Shown: piece by piece, positions 15,635-25,034 of the stretch
Layout: every line of letters starts with the position of its first letter
Position numbering within the stretch: the stretch's first letter is position 1
The notes under the pieces: generated by a model
What the model saw: the letters and a program-made list of their open reading frames with translations, nothing else
The model's database searches: none
Told to the model about the DNA's origin: nothing
Program-made: the position numbers and the translations under genes
DNA from: JAOUEA01 sp040511595
GTDB lineage: Bacteria; Actinomycetota; UBA4738; HRBIN12
Direction of reading: 5' to 3'
NCBI GenBank assembly: GCA_040511595.1
Contig: JBEVGU010000082.1
Coordinates: forward strand, 1-43,622
DNA length: 43,622 nt

Positions 15635-17340
15635 GGCGCCCGCCGGTCAGTCGCCTGGTGGCGATGCTCGCCCTGATGATGCTGGCGTTCGTCGGCATCG
15701 TGGTGCGTCTCGTCTTCCTGCAGGTGCGCGACAACCCTCAGCTCGAGGCGATGGGCATGCGGCAGCGTGTTCGCACGATCACGTTGCCGGCGCAGCGGGG
15801 GGAGATCCTGGACCGCTCAGGCATGGCGTTGGCGGTGACGCGAGGGGCTCGCGACGTGTACGTCGATCCGACCTACGTGATCGATCCCGCCGGCGAGGCC
15901 GAGACGATCGCCGGCGTGCTCGACCTGCGGCCGCGCGACGTGCGAGCCGCGCTCGAGGCCGACGGGACATTCGCGTGGATCGACCGGCAGGTCGATCTCG
16001 AGGACGCCGAGGACCTCGAGGCATTGGGGCTGCCGGGGATCGGCTTCCTCGAGGTCCCGAAGCGCTACTACCCGGCGGGCGCCCTCGCCCCCCAGGTGCT
16101 CGGCTTCGTGAACGTTGACGCCGAGGGGGCGGCCGGGCTCGAGAGCGCCTACGACGACGAGCTGGCGGGGACGCCGGGGGAGCGTACCGTCGAGCTCTCG
16201 GCGGACGGGCTGCCGATCTCCAACGGGCTCGACACCGTCGTGGATCCGGTACCGGGCGACACGATGGTCACGACGATCGATCGGCAGATGCAGTTCATGG
16301 TGCAGGCTGCGCTCGAGCGAGCCGTGCAGGCCAACGGGGCCCTCGGTGGGACGGCCGTCGTCATGGACCCCGCCACCCGAGAGGTGCTGGCGATGGCGAC
16401 ATACCCGGGCTTCGACCCGAACGAGTTCACCGACGCGCCGTACGAGGCGATGCGCAACCGCACGGTGACCGACGCCTTCGAGCCGGGGTCGGTGAACAAG
16501 ATCATCACGGCGGCCGCCGCCCTCGAATCGGGGGTCGTGGCGCTGGACGAACGGTTCCGAGTGCCCGCGTCGATGCGCGTCGGACCCTTCACGATCCACG
16601 ACTCCCACGTGCATCCGGTGGAGTCGATGACGATCGGCGACATCATCACCGAGTCCAGCAACATCGGTGCGGCGCTGATCGCCGAGCAGGTGGGGAGCGA
16701 GAGGCTCTCGAGCTTCATGCACCGGTTCGGCTACGGTCGGCCGACCGGCGTGGGGTTCCCGGGCGAGGCATCGGGCGTGCTCCTGTCCGGCGATCGATGG
16801 GACGAGGTCATCCGTGCGACCGTCTCCTACGGCCAGGGCATCTCGGTCACGCCGCTCCAGATGGCCAACGTGTACGCGACGATCGCGGACGGCGGCGTGT
16901 GGGAGCAGCCGGTGCTCGTGCGAGGGTTCGACCTCCCCGGCGGCGCGTTCCGCCCCCTCCCGGCCGGGCGAAGCCGCAGAGTGGTCCGGCCGGGCACGGC
17001 CGACGTGTTGACCCGCATGCTGGCGGCGGCCGTGGAGGAGGGGACCGGCGTGAACGCGCAGATCCCCGGCTACCAGGTCGCCGGCAAGACCGGCACCTCA
17101 CGCAAGCTCGACGCCCAAGGCCACTACGTCTCCCGGTACATGGCGTCGTTCGCGGGATTCCTGCCCGCCGCGGACCCCCGCGTGGTCGTCGCGGTCTCGA
17201 TCGACGAGCCGCGGACGATGTACGGAGGGCTCGCCGCCGCGCCCTTGTTCCAGGAGATCGCGCGCTACGCGATCCAGCGGCTCGCGATCCCCGCGGCACC
17301 CCCGGTGGCGCTGCCGCCGCACGCTCAAGGGCCCTCCTGA
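15631..17340 (+). CDS. ftsI: Penicillin-binding protein, septal transpeptidase FtsI
   Basis: This class B penicillin-binding protein (569 residues) cross-links septal peptidoglycan with FtsW. It has one N-terminal membrane helix (LVAMLALMMLAFVGIVVRLVFL, 9-30), then the pedestal domain starting QRGEILDRSGMALA, then the transpeptidase domain. The three active-site motifs are present: S287-V-N-K290, S342-S-N344 and K486-T-G488. There is no C-terminal PASTA domain; the protein ends in a short Pro/Ala tail after the transpeptidase fold. ATG 15631 overlaps the ftsL-like stop (ATGA), and the TGA shares a base with the murE ATG (TGATG). Confidence 0.94.
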   Translation: MRRPPVSRLVAMLALMMLAFVGIVVRLVFLQVRDNPQLEAMGMRQRVRTITLPAQRGEILDRSGMALAVTRGARDVYVDPTYVIDPAGEAETIAGVLDLRPRDVRAALEADGTFAWIDRQVDLEDAEDLEALGLPGIGFLEVPKRYYPAGALAPQVLGFVNVDAEGAAGLESAYDDELAGTPGERTVELSADGLPISNGLDTVVDPVPGDTMVTTIDRQMQFMVQAALERAVQANGALGGTAVVMDPATREVLAMATYPGFDPNEFTDAPYEAMRNRTVTDAFEPGSVNKIITAAAALESGVVALDERFRVPASMRVGPFTIHDSHVHPVESMTIGDIITESSNIGAALIAEQVGSERLSSFMHRFGYGRPTGVGFPGEASGVLLSGDRWDEVIRATVSYGQGISVTPLQMANVYATIADGGVWEQPVLVRGFDLPGGAFRPLPAGRSRRVVRPGTADVLTRMLAAAVEEGTGVNAQIPGYQVAGKTGTSRKLDAQGHYVSRYMASFAGFLPAADPRVVVAVSIDEPRTMYGGLAAAPLFQEIARYAIQRLAIPAAPPVALPPHAQGPS

Positions 17341-18851
17341 TGGATGCGGACCCGCGGCCGAGACCGCGGGTAAGCTCCGGGTCGGTGGTACCCGCCTTCC
17401 CCCCGATCCCCCTGTCCGCGCTGCTCGATGGGCTGCCGACGGTCGAGACGCGCGGCGATCCGGCCGTGTCGATCCTCGACGTCGTGCACGATTCGCGGTC
17501 GGTGACCCCGGGCGCCCTGTTCTGCTGCGTCCCCGGGGCGGACGTCGACGGACACGACTTCGCGCCTGCCGCGATCGACGCGGGCGCGGCCGCGCTGCTC
17601 GTCGAGCGTTGGCTCGAGGTGTCGGCGCCCCAGGCGCGCGTCCCCTCGGTTCGTGCCGCCATGGGTCCCATCGCCGCCGATGCTTTCCGCGATCCGGCGG
17701 TGGCGATGACGATGCTGGGCGTCACCGGCACGAACGGCAAGACCACGGTCACGCACCTGGTCGAGGCGATCGTTCGCCGGTCCGGGCTGCTGGCGGGGTC
17801 GATCGGGACCACGGGGGGCAGGGTCGACGGCGTCCCGGTGCCGCTCGCACGCACCACCCCCGAGGCCACCGACCTGCACCGGCTGCTCGCGCGCATGCTG
17901 GGCGCCGGCGTGTCGGTGGTGGCGATGGAGGTGTCGTCCCACGCCATGGAGCAGCATCGGACCGACGGGATCGTCTACGACGCGGTCGCGTTCACGAACC
18001 TGTCCCAGGATCACCTGGACCTCCACGGGTCGATGGAGCGCTACTTCGCCGCGAAGGCCGAGCTGTTCGAGCCCGAGCACGCCCGGCGAGGCGTCGTGAA
18101 CGCCGACGACCCATGGGGCCGCCGGCTGCTCGAGGTGGCCACGATCCCCCTGTCGACGTACGGGTTGGAGGCGGGCGCCGACCTGCGGGCGAGCGAGGTC
18201 GACGTGACCGCCGCCGGATCGTCGTTCCGCGCCGACGGGCTCCTCTTGCGGACCACGCTGCGCGGCGCCTTCAACGTCTCCAACTGCCTCGCGGCGGTCG
18301 CGGTCGCGCGGTCTGCGGGCATCGGCGACGACGCGATCGTCGCCGGGGTCGCCGACGTGCGCGAGGTGCCCGGCCGGGTGGAGCCGATCGACGAAGGGCA
18401 GGACTTCCTCGTGGTGGTGGACTACGCACACACGCCGGATAGCATCCTCGGCGTGCTGCAGGCCACGCGCCCGCTGGCCAGGGGCCGGCTGATCGTCGTG
18501 TTCGGTTGCGGGGGAGACCGCGACCGCGCCAAGCGACCCCTGATGGGCAGGGCCGCCACGGCGAACGCCGACCTCACGGTGATCACCTCCGACAACCCGA
18601 GGACAGAAGATCCGCTCGCGATCATCGACGAGATCGAGCGGGGCGCGGGTGAGGGCGGCGGGCCCTACGTCATCGAGCCCGACCGTCGCGCGGCGATCGG
18701 GCTGGCCGTGGACGAGGCGGGCCCCGGCGACGTCGTGGTGATCGCCGGGAAGGGCCACGAGACCTCCCAGGAGTTCGCCGACCGAACGATCGAGTTCGAC
18801 GATCGGACGGTGGCGCGGGAGGCGATCCGCGCGATCGGAGGACGGCCGTGA
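17340..18851 (+). CDS. murE: UDP-MurNAc-tripeptide synthetase MurE
   Basis: MurE (503 residues) adds the third amino acid to UDP-MurNAc-L-Ala-D-Glu using ATP. The N-terminal domain binds the UDP substrate (VHDSRSVTPGALFCCVPGADVDGHDF). The ATP loop is VTGTNGKTTVTH with Lys134. The C-terminal domain has D418-N-P-R421, the motif that marks meso-diaminopimelate-adding enzymes, so the cell wall is predicted to be of the meso-DAP type. ATG 17340 shares its A with the ftsI stop; the first 15 residues are Pro/Arg-rich and a later start is possible. The stop overlaps murF (GTGA). Confidence 0.95.
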   Translation: MDADPRPRPRVSSGSVVPAFPPIPLSALLDGLPTVETRGDPAVSILDVVHDSRSVTPGALFCCVPGADVDGHDFAPAAIDAGAAALLVERWLEVSAPQARVPSVRAAMGPIAADAFRDPAVAMTMLGVTGTNGKTTVTHLVEAIVRRSGLLAGSIGTTGGRVDGVPVPLARTTPEATDLHRLLARMLGAGVSVVAMEVSSHAMEQHRTDGIVYDAVAFTNLSQDHLDLHGSMERYFAAKAELFEPEHARRGVVNADDPWGRRLLEVATIPLSTYGLEAGADLRASEVDVTAAGSSFRADGLLLRTTLRGAFNVSNCLAAVAVARSAGIGDDAIVAGVADVREVPGRVEPIDEGQDFLVVVDYAHTPDSILGVLQATRPLARGRLIVVFGCGGDRDRAKRPLMGRAATANADLTVITSDNPRTEDPLAIIDEIERGAGEGGGPYVIEPDRRAAIGLAVDEAGPGDVVVIAGKGHETSQEFADRTIEFDDRTVAREAIRAIGGRP

Positions 18852-20209
18852 TCCGACGTTCGCTCTCGACGATCGCCGCCGAGGTCGGCGGGCGCCTCGA
18901 AGGCCCGGACGCCGAGGTCACCCAGGTGGTCACCGACTCGCGCGGGCCGGCGCCGGGCGCGTTGTTCGTGGCGCTCGTGGGGGACCGCACCGACGGCGCC
19001 CGGTTCGTGCCCGAGGCGTTGGAGCGCGGCGCGGTGGGCGCGCTCGTGCACGACCGGGTGGACTCGCCGGGCTCCGCGATCGTCGTGGGATCGACGAGCG
19101 AGGCGCTCTTGCGCCTCGGCGCGGCGGAACGCGATCGCATGCAGGCGCGGGTCGTGGCGGTGACCGGGGCGAACGGCAAGACGAGCACGAAGGACATGGC
19201 CGCGGCGGTCCTCTCAACCCGCTTCGCGACCCACGCGAGCCCCGGCTCCTTCAACAACGAGGTCGGGTTGCCGATGACCTTGCTCGGCGCGCCGGCGGGC
19301 GTGGAGGTCGTCGTCGCGGAGCTCGGAGCCCGTCGCAAGGGCGACGTCACGCTGCTGTGCGAGATCGCTCGGCCCGAGGTCGTGGTGGTCACCAACGTCG
19401 GGGTGGCACACCTCGAGATCTTCGGATCGTGGGATGCCATCGTCGAAGCATCGGCCGAGCCCGTCGAGGCCCTCGGACCGGAGGGGTGCGCTGTCCTGAA
19501 CGCGGACGACCCCGTCGTCACTGGCTACGGCCGGCGCTGCGCGGGCCGCGTTGTGACGTTCGGGGCGCGCGCGGACGCCGACGTGCGGGCCGAGCACGTA
19601 TCTGCTGGTCGCGACGGCATCGCGTCGTTCCTGATGCGGTCCGGTGCCGACGTCGCGCCGGTGACCCTGGCGGTCGCGGGGGAGCACATGGTGGCCAACG
19701 CGCTCGCGGCGGCCGCCGTGGGGCTGACGCTCGGTGTGCCGCTCGAGGCGTGCGCCGCGGCCCTGGGCACGGCGACCGTGTCGCGCTGGCGGATGGAGAC
19801 GTTCACGACGGCCGACGGGGTGCGCGTCGTCAACGACGCCTACAACGCCAACCCGGAGTCGATGGCGGCGGCCTTGAAGGCGGCCCGCGTGATGGCCGGG
19901 GGCGCCCGACTGATCGCCGTGCTCGGGCACATGGCCGAGCTCGGACCGATCGCTCGGCAGCAGCACGAGCGCCTCGGTGAGCTCGCGGCCAGGCTCCCGG
20001 TGGATCGGCTCCTGACCGTGGGGGAGCCGGCCCGCGTGATCGCGGTCGCCGGGGCGCGCGAGGGGGTCGAACCCGACGCCGTCGCGTCCTACGACGATGC
20101 CCTCGGCGCGCTGGCGGACGTGCGGCGCACGGCCCGCCCCGGCGATGTCGTGCTCGTGAAGGGCTCGCGCGTGGTGGGGCTCGAGGCGCTCGCCGAGGCA
20201 CTGCGGTGA
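18848..20209 (+). CDS. murF: UDP-MurNAc-tripeptide D-Ala-D-Ala ligase MurF
   Basis: MurF (453 residues) attaches D-Ala-D-Ala to complete the pentapeptide precursor in the cytoplasm. It has the N-terminal Mur ligase domain (VVTDSRGPAPGALFVALVGDRTDGARF), an ATP loop VTGANGKTSTKDM, a central domain with NADDPVV, and the C-terminal domain NDAYNANPESMAAALKAA, a motif specific to MurF among Mur ligases. GTG 18848 overlaps the murE stop by four bases, and the TGA overlaps the mraY start in the same way, so it lies in a tightly coupled operon. Confidence 0.95.
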   Translation: MIRRSLSTIAAEVGGRLEGPDAEVTQVVTDSRGPAPGALFVALVGDRTDGARFVPEALERGAVGALVHDRVDSPGSAIVVGSTSEALLRLGAAERDRMQARVVAVTGANGKTSTKDMAAAVLSTRFATHASPGSFNNEVGLPMTLLGAPAGVEVVVAELGARRKGDVTLLCEIARPEVVVVTNVGVAHLEIFGSWDAIVEASAEPVEALGPEGCAVLNADDPVVTGYGRRCAGRVVTFGARADADVRAEHVSAGRDGIASFLMRSGADVAPVTLAVAGEHMVANALAAAAVGLTLGVPLEACAAALGTATVSRWRMETFTTADGVRVVNDAYNANPESMAAALKAARVMAGGARLIAVLGHMAELGPIARQQHERLGELAARLPVDRLLTVGEPARVIAVAGAREGVEPDAVASYDDALGALADVRRTARPGDVVLVKGSRVVGLEALAEALR

Positions 20210-21276
20210 TCTGGATCCTCGTGGCGGGCGGGGTGGGGCTGGCCGTGACCCTGCTGGGAACCCCCATCGCGATCCGCGCCTTCACCGTGTGGGGGTGGGG
20301 ACAACGGATCCGCGAGGACGGTCCTCACACCCATCTGGAGAAGATGGGCACGCCGACGATGGGCGGCATCGTCATCGTGATCGGACTCCTGCTTGCGTAC
20401 CTGGCGACGAGGTTCACGAGCGAGACCAGCTACACGCCGGCGGGCGTCGCGCTGGTCTTCGCGGCCGTGGGCTTCGGAGTCGTGGGCTTCCTCGACGACT
20501 TCATGAAGGTCCGGAACCGTCGTTCCCTCGGGCTCACGAAGATCCAGAAGTTCGCCGGCACCGCCATCGTCTCGGTGCTGTTCGGACTGATCGTGGCGCG
20601 CTCGTCCGACGAGACGGGCATCTCCACGAACCTCTCGTTCATCCGCCCGACCACGATCGCGCTCGGGGTGGTCTTCCTCGTCTGGGTCTTCCTGATCCTG
20701 ACGGCGTCGTCTCACGCGGTGAACCTCACCGACGGGCTCGACGGGCTCGCCGCCGGATCGGGCACGCTGGTGTTCGCCGCCTACGCGTTCATGGCCTTCT
20801 GGCAGTTCCGCCACCTCTGTTTCGGGGCCATCGGCATCGAGCGCAGCGGCTGCTACGACGTCAACGGGGCGGTGATGCTCGACGCGGCGATCGTGGCGGC
20901 CGGCATGATGGGCTCGCTCGCCGGGTTCCTGTGGTGGAACGCCGCGCCGGCGCGCATCTTCATGGGCGACACGGGGGCCCTCGCGATCGGCGGTCTGCTC
21001 GGCGGGCTCGCGATCACGACCAACACGCAGCTGCTGCTCGTGATCGTCGGCGGGCTGTTCGTGATCGAGACGGTCTCGGTGATCCTGCAGGTGATCTCGT
21101 TCCGGGGCTTCGGGCGGCGCATCTTCCGCATGTCGCCGATCCATCATCACTTCGAGTTGCTCGGGTGGCCTGAGTTCACCGTGATCGTCCGGTTCTGGAT
21201 CATCGCCGGCCTCTGCGTGGCGGTCGGGCTCGGGTTGTTCTATGCGGACTTCATCCGCCAGGGGGGGCTCGAGTGA
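20206..21276 (+). CDS. mraY: Phospho-MurNAc-pentapeptide-transferase MraY
   Basis: This integral membrane enzyme of 356 residues makes lipid I by transferring phospho-MurNAc-pentapeptide to undecaprenyl phosphate. About ten hydrophobic helices are visible. Family motifs are HLEKMGTPTMGG (near 43), FLDDFMKV with the Asp-Asp pair (about 101-102), NLTDGLDGLAAGSG, and the cytoplasmic loop IFRMSPIHHHFELLGWPE near the C-terminus, which carries the HHH cluster. GTG 20206 overlaps murF and the stop overlaps murD (GTGA). One loop (QFRHLCFGAIGIERSGCYDVNG) carries two cysteines and looks slightly extended relative to many homologues. Confidence 0.96.
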   Translation: MIWILVAGGVGLAVTLLGTPIAIRAFTVWGWGQRIREDGPHTHLEKMGTPTMGGIVIVIGLLLAYLATRFTSETSYTPAGVALVFAAVGFGVVGFLDDFMKVRNRRSLGLTKIQKFAGTAIVSVLFGLIVARSSDETGISTNLSFIRPTTIALGVVFLVWVFLILTASSHAVNLTDGLDGLAAGSGTLVFAAYAFMAFWQFRHLCFGAIGIERSGCYDVNGAVMLDAAIVAAGMMGSLAGFLWWNAAPARIFMGDTGALAIGGLLGGLAITTNTQLLLVIVGGLFVIETVSVILQVISFRGFGRRIFRMSPIHHHFELLGWPEFTVIVRFWIIAGLCVAVGLGLFYADFIRQGGLE

Positions 21277-22628
21277 GCGGGCGGTTCGAGGGCGAGCGCG
21301 CCGTGGTGGTGGGCGCGGGCGTCGCGGGCGCCTCGGCCGCGAGGGTGCTGCGAGCCGAGGGAGCGAGCGTCACGATCACGGAGGCCCGCCCCATCTCCGA
21401 CGTCGCGTTAGCGCCGGGGCTGCGCGCGGACGGGATCGAGCTGCTCGCGGGCGGTCACGATCCGGCGCACCTCGACGGCTCGACTCTCGTCGTGACCGCG
21501 CCCGGCGTGCCCGAGGCGGCTCCGGTGCTCGCATGGGCGCGAGCGCGCGGGCTCCCCGTCTGGGGCGAGATGGAGCTCGGGGCCCGGATCGCCCGGGCGC
21601 CCGTCGTGGCCGTCACCGGCACGAACGGCAAGACGACGACCACCGGCATGATCACGGCGTGCCTGGTCGCGGCCGGGCTGGATGCCGTCGCCTGCGGGAA
21701 CATCGGCCACCCATTCCCGGTGGCCGCCCGCGAGGGCCACGACGTGCTGGTGGTGGAGTGCTCCTCGTTCCAGCTGCGGATGCAGGAATCGTTGCACCCG
21801 CGCGTGTCCGTGTTGTTGAACCTCGCGCCAGATCACCTCGACTGGCACGGCTCGTACGCGGCGTACGCCGATGCGAAGTCGCGTGTCTTCGCACGCCAGG
21901 TCGAGGGAGACGTCCATGTGGGGAACCGCGACGACGCCGAGGCGGGCGCCCGGTCGTCTCGGGCGCCGTGCGACGTGGTGTGGTTCCGCGGGGGAGCGCC
22001 ACGCGAGGGCGAGGTCGGCTACGACCGCGGGGTGCTGCGCTCGCGCCTGCCGGGCAACCCGGCCGATCTCGGATCGGTCGGTGGCTCCGCGGGGCTGCGG
22101 TGCGACGCGGCCGCGGCCGCAGCCGCGTCGCTCTCCTTCGGCGTGCCGCCCGAGGCGGTGCGCCACGGGCTCGCGGCGTTCGAGCCGTCGCCCCACCGGG
22201 GGCAGACGGTCGCCGTGGTCGACGGAGTTCGGTTCATCGACGATTCCAAGGCGACGAACGTGCACGCCGCCCTGGCCGCGATCGACGGCGTGAACGACGC
22301 CGTGCTGATCGCCGGCGGCAGGGCCAAGGGCGTCGACCTCGCGCCGCTCGCGAGCAGGGCCGCACGGCTCCGCGCCGTCGTCGCGATCGGCGAGGCCGCG
22401 CCCGATCTCGTCAGGGTCTTCGAGGGCTTGCGACCGGTGGAACGTGCCCCGTCGATCGAGGATGCCGCGCGCCGAGCGTTCGAGCTCGCGGGGCCCTCCG
22501 GATGCGTGTTGCTCGCCCCGGCGTGCGCGAGCTGGGATCAGTTCTCCAGCTACGTCGAGCGCGGCGAGCGCTTCCGGGCCGCGGCGATCGCGATGCTCCG
22601 GGAGGTGGGGGCGCGTGGTGGCGCGTAG
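21273..22628 (+). CDS. murD: UDP-MurNAc-L-Ala D-Glu ligase MurD
   Basis: MurD (451 residues) adds D-glutamate to UDP-MurNAc-L-Ala. It starts with a Rossmann-type segment (AVVVGAGVAGASAARVLRAEGASVTITEARP), followed by the ATP loop VTGTNGKTTTTGM (about 112-124), the SSFQL motif, LNLAPDHLDWHGS, and a C-terminal domain with DDSKATNVHAALAAI and LLAPACASWDQFSSYVERGERF, all characteristic of the family. GTG 21273 overlaps the mraY stop. Its 3' end overlaps the proposed ftsW start by 14 bases, which places the ftsW ribosome-binding site inside murD. Confidence 0.95.
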   Translation: MSGRFEGERAVVVGAGVAGASAARVLRAEGASVTITEARPISDVALAPGLRADGIELLAGGHDPAHLDGSTLVVTAPGVPEAAPVLAWARARGLPVWGEMELGARIARAPVVAVTGTNGKTTTTGMITACLVAAGLDAVACGNIGHPFPVAAREGHDVLVVECSSFQLRMQESLHPRVSVLLNLAPDHLDWHGSYAAYADAKSRVFARQVEGDVHVGNRDDAEAGARSSRAPCDVVWFRGGAPREGEVGYDRGVLRSRLPGNPADLGSVGGSAGLRCDAAAAAAASLSFGVPPEAVRHGLAAFEPSPHRGQTVAVVDGVRFIDDSKATNVHAALAAIDGVNDAVLIAGGRAKGVDLAPLASRAARLRAVVAIGEAAPDLVRVFEGLRPVERAPSIEDAARRAFELAGPSGCVLLAPACASWDQFSSYVERGERFRAAAIAMLREVGARGGA

Positions 22629-23937
22629 GCCGCGGAGATCGGCGGCACGCTCGGCGACCACGGCTCCCCGAGCGCCGCAGCTGCGGGTCGTGCAGCAGCC
22701 GTCGGCGCGGCGGAAGGATGCGATGCACGCCGCCCGGGTGAGCATGTTGCTGCTGCTCGCTCCGACGGCGGCGCTCACGTTGCTCGGCCTGGCGATGATC
22801 CTCTCGGCGGGGTCGATCTCCGCCGTCGAGGGGTATGGCACGAGCTTCTGGTACTTCAACCGCCAGGTGATCTACGCGGTGGGGGGCGTCGTGGCGTTGC
22901 TCGTCGCGGCCCGCCTCCCTCACACCGCGTGGCGGAAGCTGGCGGTGCCGATGCTCATCGTGCTGACGCCGCTGATGGTGATCTCGTTGCATCCTTCGTC
23001 CGGCACGGCGTTGTACGGCGCCTCACGGTGGATCGACCTCGGCCCGGTCACGCTGCAGCCTTCCGAGTTCCTGAAGCTCGCGATGGTCGCGTTCGCCGCC
23101 ACCGTGCTCTCGAAGAAATGGACGAGGCTCGACGACGCCGCCCATCTGCTCGTGCCCCTGGCACCGGTGGTGTTGTTCGTCGCCCTCCTCGTGATCCTGC
23201 AGCGAGACCTCGGCACGACGATGATCATCTGCGCCACGGTGTTCCTGATGCTGTTCGCGGCCGGGGTCCGCCTGCGGTATCTCCTCATCACCGGCGCCGT
23301 CGCGATGGCCGGCACCGCGTACCTGATCCTCGGCGAGGCGTACCGTCGCACTCGGTTCGTCGACTCCTTCCTCGATCCGTGGAAGCATCCGGAGGGCGCG
23401 GGCTTCCAGCTGATCCAAGGGCTGATCGCGTTCGGCTCCGGCGGATGGACCGGCGTGGGCCTCGGCGCCAGCAGGCAGAAGTGGGACTACTTGCCGAACG
23501 CGCACTCCGATTTCATCTTCGCGATCGTGGGCGAGGAGCTGGGCCTACTCGGTGCCCTGTTCGTGCTCGCGATGTTCGCGATGCTGTTGTACGCAGGCGT
23601 TCGCATCGCGATCGCGGCGCCCGACACGTTCGGCCGCCTGATGGCGGCGGGCATCACCGGGTGGATCGGGGTCCAGACCATCATCAACATCTGCGCGGTG
23701 ACGGGGCTCATGCCGATCACCGGTGTGCCCCTGCCGCTCCTCTCGTTCGGCGGCACGGCTCTCGTCGTCACGCTCGCCGGGGTCGGGGTGCTCGCGAGCA
23801 TCGGCCGAGCCGGCGCCGGGGTCTCGCGCGGGACATCTCGGGCGGTCTCCGGGCGCTCGCCGGCCTCTCGACACGCCGCCCGACGCCCCATGCCCGCGCG
23901 CAGCCCGGCCTCGGCGGGCAAGGGGGGTTCCCGATGA
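22615..23937 (+). CDS. ftsW: Septal peptidoglycan polymerase FtsW
   Basis: This SEDS-family glycosyltransferase (about 440 residues) polymerises lipid II at the septum with FtsI. A basic cytoplasmic head (VVARRPRRSAARSATTAPRAP) precedes roughly ten membrane helices. Family landmarks are GASRWIDLGPVTLQPSEFLKLA, the extracellular loop with QLIQGLIAFGSGGWTGVGLGASRQKWDYLPNAHSDFIFAIVGEE, and GLMPITGVPLPLLSFGGTAL. It ends in a Ser/Arg/Ala-rich cytoplasmic tail. GTG 22615 is preferred because GGAGG at 22601-22605 lies 9 bases upstream; the adjacent GTG 22618 is an alternative. FtsW rather than RodA is assigned by position in the dcw cluster. Confidence 0.93.
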   Translation: MVARRPRRSAARSATTAPRAPQLRVVQQPSARRKDAMHAARVSMLLLLAPTAALTLLGLAMILSAGSISAVEGYGTSFWYFNRQVIYAVGGVVALLVAARLPHTAWRKLAVPMLIVLTPLMVISLHPSSGTALYGASRWIDLGPVTLQPSEFLKLAMVAFAATVLSKKWTRLDDAAHLLVPLAPVVLFVALLVILQRDLGTTMIICATVFLMLFAAGVRLRYLLITGAVAMAGTAYLILGEAYRRTRFVDSFLDPWKHPEGAGFQLIQGLIAFGSGGWTGVGLGASRQKWDYLPNAHSDFIFAIVGEELGLLGALFVLAMFAMLLYAGVRIAIAAPDTFGRLMAAGITGWIGVQTIINICAVTGLMPITGVPLPLLSFGGTALVVTLAGVGVLASIGRAGAGVSRGTSRAVSGRSPASRHAARRPMPARSPASAGKGGSR

Positions 23938-25034
23938 GGGTCGTCATGGGCGGTGGCGGCACCGCCGGGCACGTGTTCCCCGCGCTCGCGATCGCCGAGC
24001 GGCTCCGCGAAGACGGCCATGAGGTGCGGTTCGTGGGCTCGGGGTCGGGGCAGGAGGCCGCGCTCGTGCCGGCCGCCGGCTTCCGTTTCACGCCGGTGAA
24101 GGTCGGCTCGGCGCAATCGCGATTGTCGCCGCGCTCGGTGCGCGCAGCCTGGCTCTCCGTGGCAGCCGCGCGGGCGGTGCGTCCGATCGTCCGCTCGGCG
24201 GACGTGGTCGTCGGCGTCGGCGGATACGCGAGCGCCCCGGCGATCCTGTCGGCCCGTTCCTCGGGCCGGCCGATCGTCCTGATCGAGCAGAACAGCGTGC
24301 CCGGGGTGGTGAACCGACTCGCGTCGAGATGGGCTCGCGTCGTGGCCACCACCTTCGAGGCCACGGCGTCCCGACTGCCCGCCGGGATCCGGGTGGTTCG
24401 CACCGGGAACCCGATCCGACGGACCGTGGCCCAGGTGGGGGAGGACCCGCGCGGGCGACGGGTCGAGGCGCTCGAGACGTTCGACCTCGAGAGCGGCCGG
24501 ACGACCGTGTCGGTTTTCGGCGGGAGCCAGGGGGCGTTGGGCCTCGATCGCCTCGTGGCGGCCACGATCGACCTGCTCCAGACGCGGGGTGACCTCCAGC
24601 TCCTCGTGGCGGCGGGGGCCGGACGGGAAGAGGAGCTCGCGGCGGCGGCATCGCGGCCCGGCCCGTTGCTCGTGCGAGTCCTGGGGTTCATCGATCGCAT
24701 GGACCTCGCCCTCGCGGCAACCGACCTGGCCGTCTCACGCGCCGGATCGGGACACCTCGCCGAACTGTCGGCGTGCGGCGTCCCCGCGATCCTCGTTCCG
24801 TACCCCTTCGCCACCGAGCATCATCAGGAGGAGAACGCTCGTGAGCTGGCACGGGCGGGTGCGGCCGAGGTGCACCTCGAGCGTGATCTCTCGCCCGGGC
24901 TGCTGAAGCACCGGATCGACGCCCTGGTCGGCGACGAGCCGGCCCGCAGGTCGATGTCGGAGTCGGCCCGGGCCTGGGCCAGGCCCGACGCCGACCGGCG
25001 CATCGCCGATCTCGTCGTGGAGGTCGCGTCGTGA
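23934..25034 (+). CDS. murG: Lipid II synthase MurG
   Basis: MurG (366 residues) transfers GlcNAc from UDP-GlcNAc to lipid I at the inner face of the membrane, forming lipid II. The GT-B fold is clear: MGGGGTAGHVFPALAIAERL is the first Gly-rich loop, VVVGVGGYASAPAILSA is the second, and IEQNSVPGVVNRLASRWA follows. In the C-terminal domain FGGSQGALGLD, AVSRAGSGHLAELSACGVPAILVPYPFATEHHQEENAREL binds the nucleotide sugar. ATG 23934 overlaps the ftsW stop as ATGA; the stop overlaps murC (GTGA). Confidence 0.96.
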   Translation: MRVVMGGGGTAGHVFPALAIAERLREDGHEVRFVGSGSGQEAALVPAAGFRFTPVKVGSAQSRLSPRSVRAAWLSVAAARAVRPIVRSADVVVGVGGYASAPAILSARSSGRPIVLIEQNSVPGVVNRLASRWARVVATTFEATASRLPAGIRVVRTGNPIRRTVAQVGEDPRGRRVEALETFDLESGRTTVSVFGGSQGALGLDRLVAATIDLLQTRGDLQLLVAAGAGREEELAAAASRPGPLLVRVLGFIDRMDLALAATDLAVSRAGSGHLAELSACGVPAILVPYPFATEHHQEENARELARAGAAEVHLERDLSPGLLKHRIDALVGDEPARRSMSESARAWARPDADRRIADLVVEVAS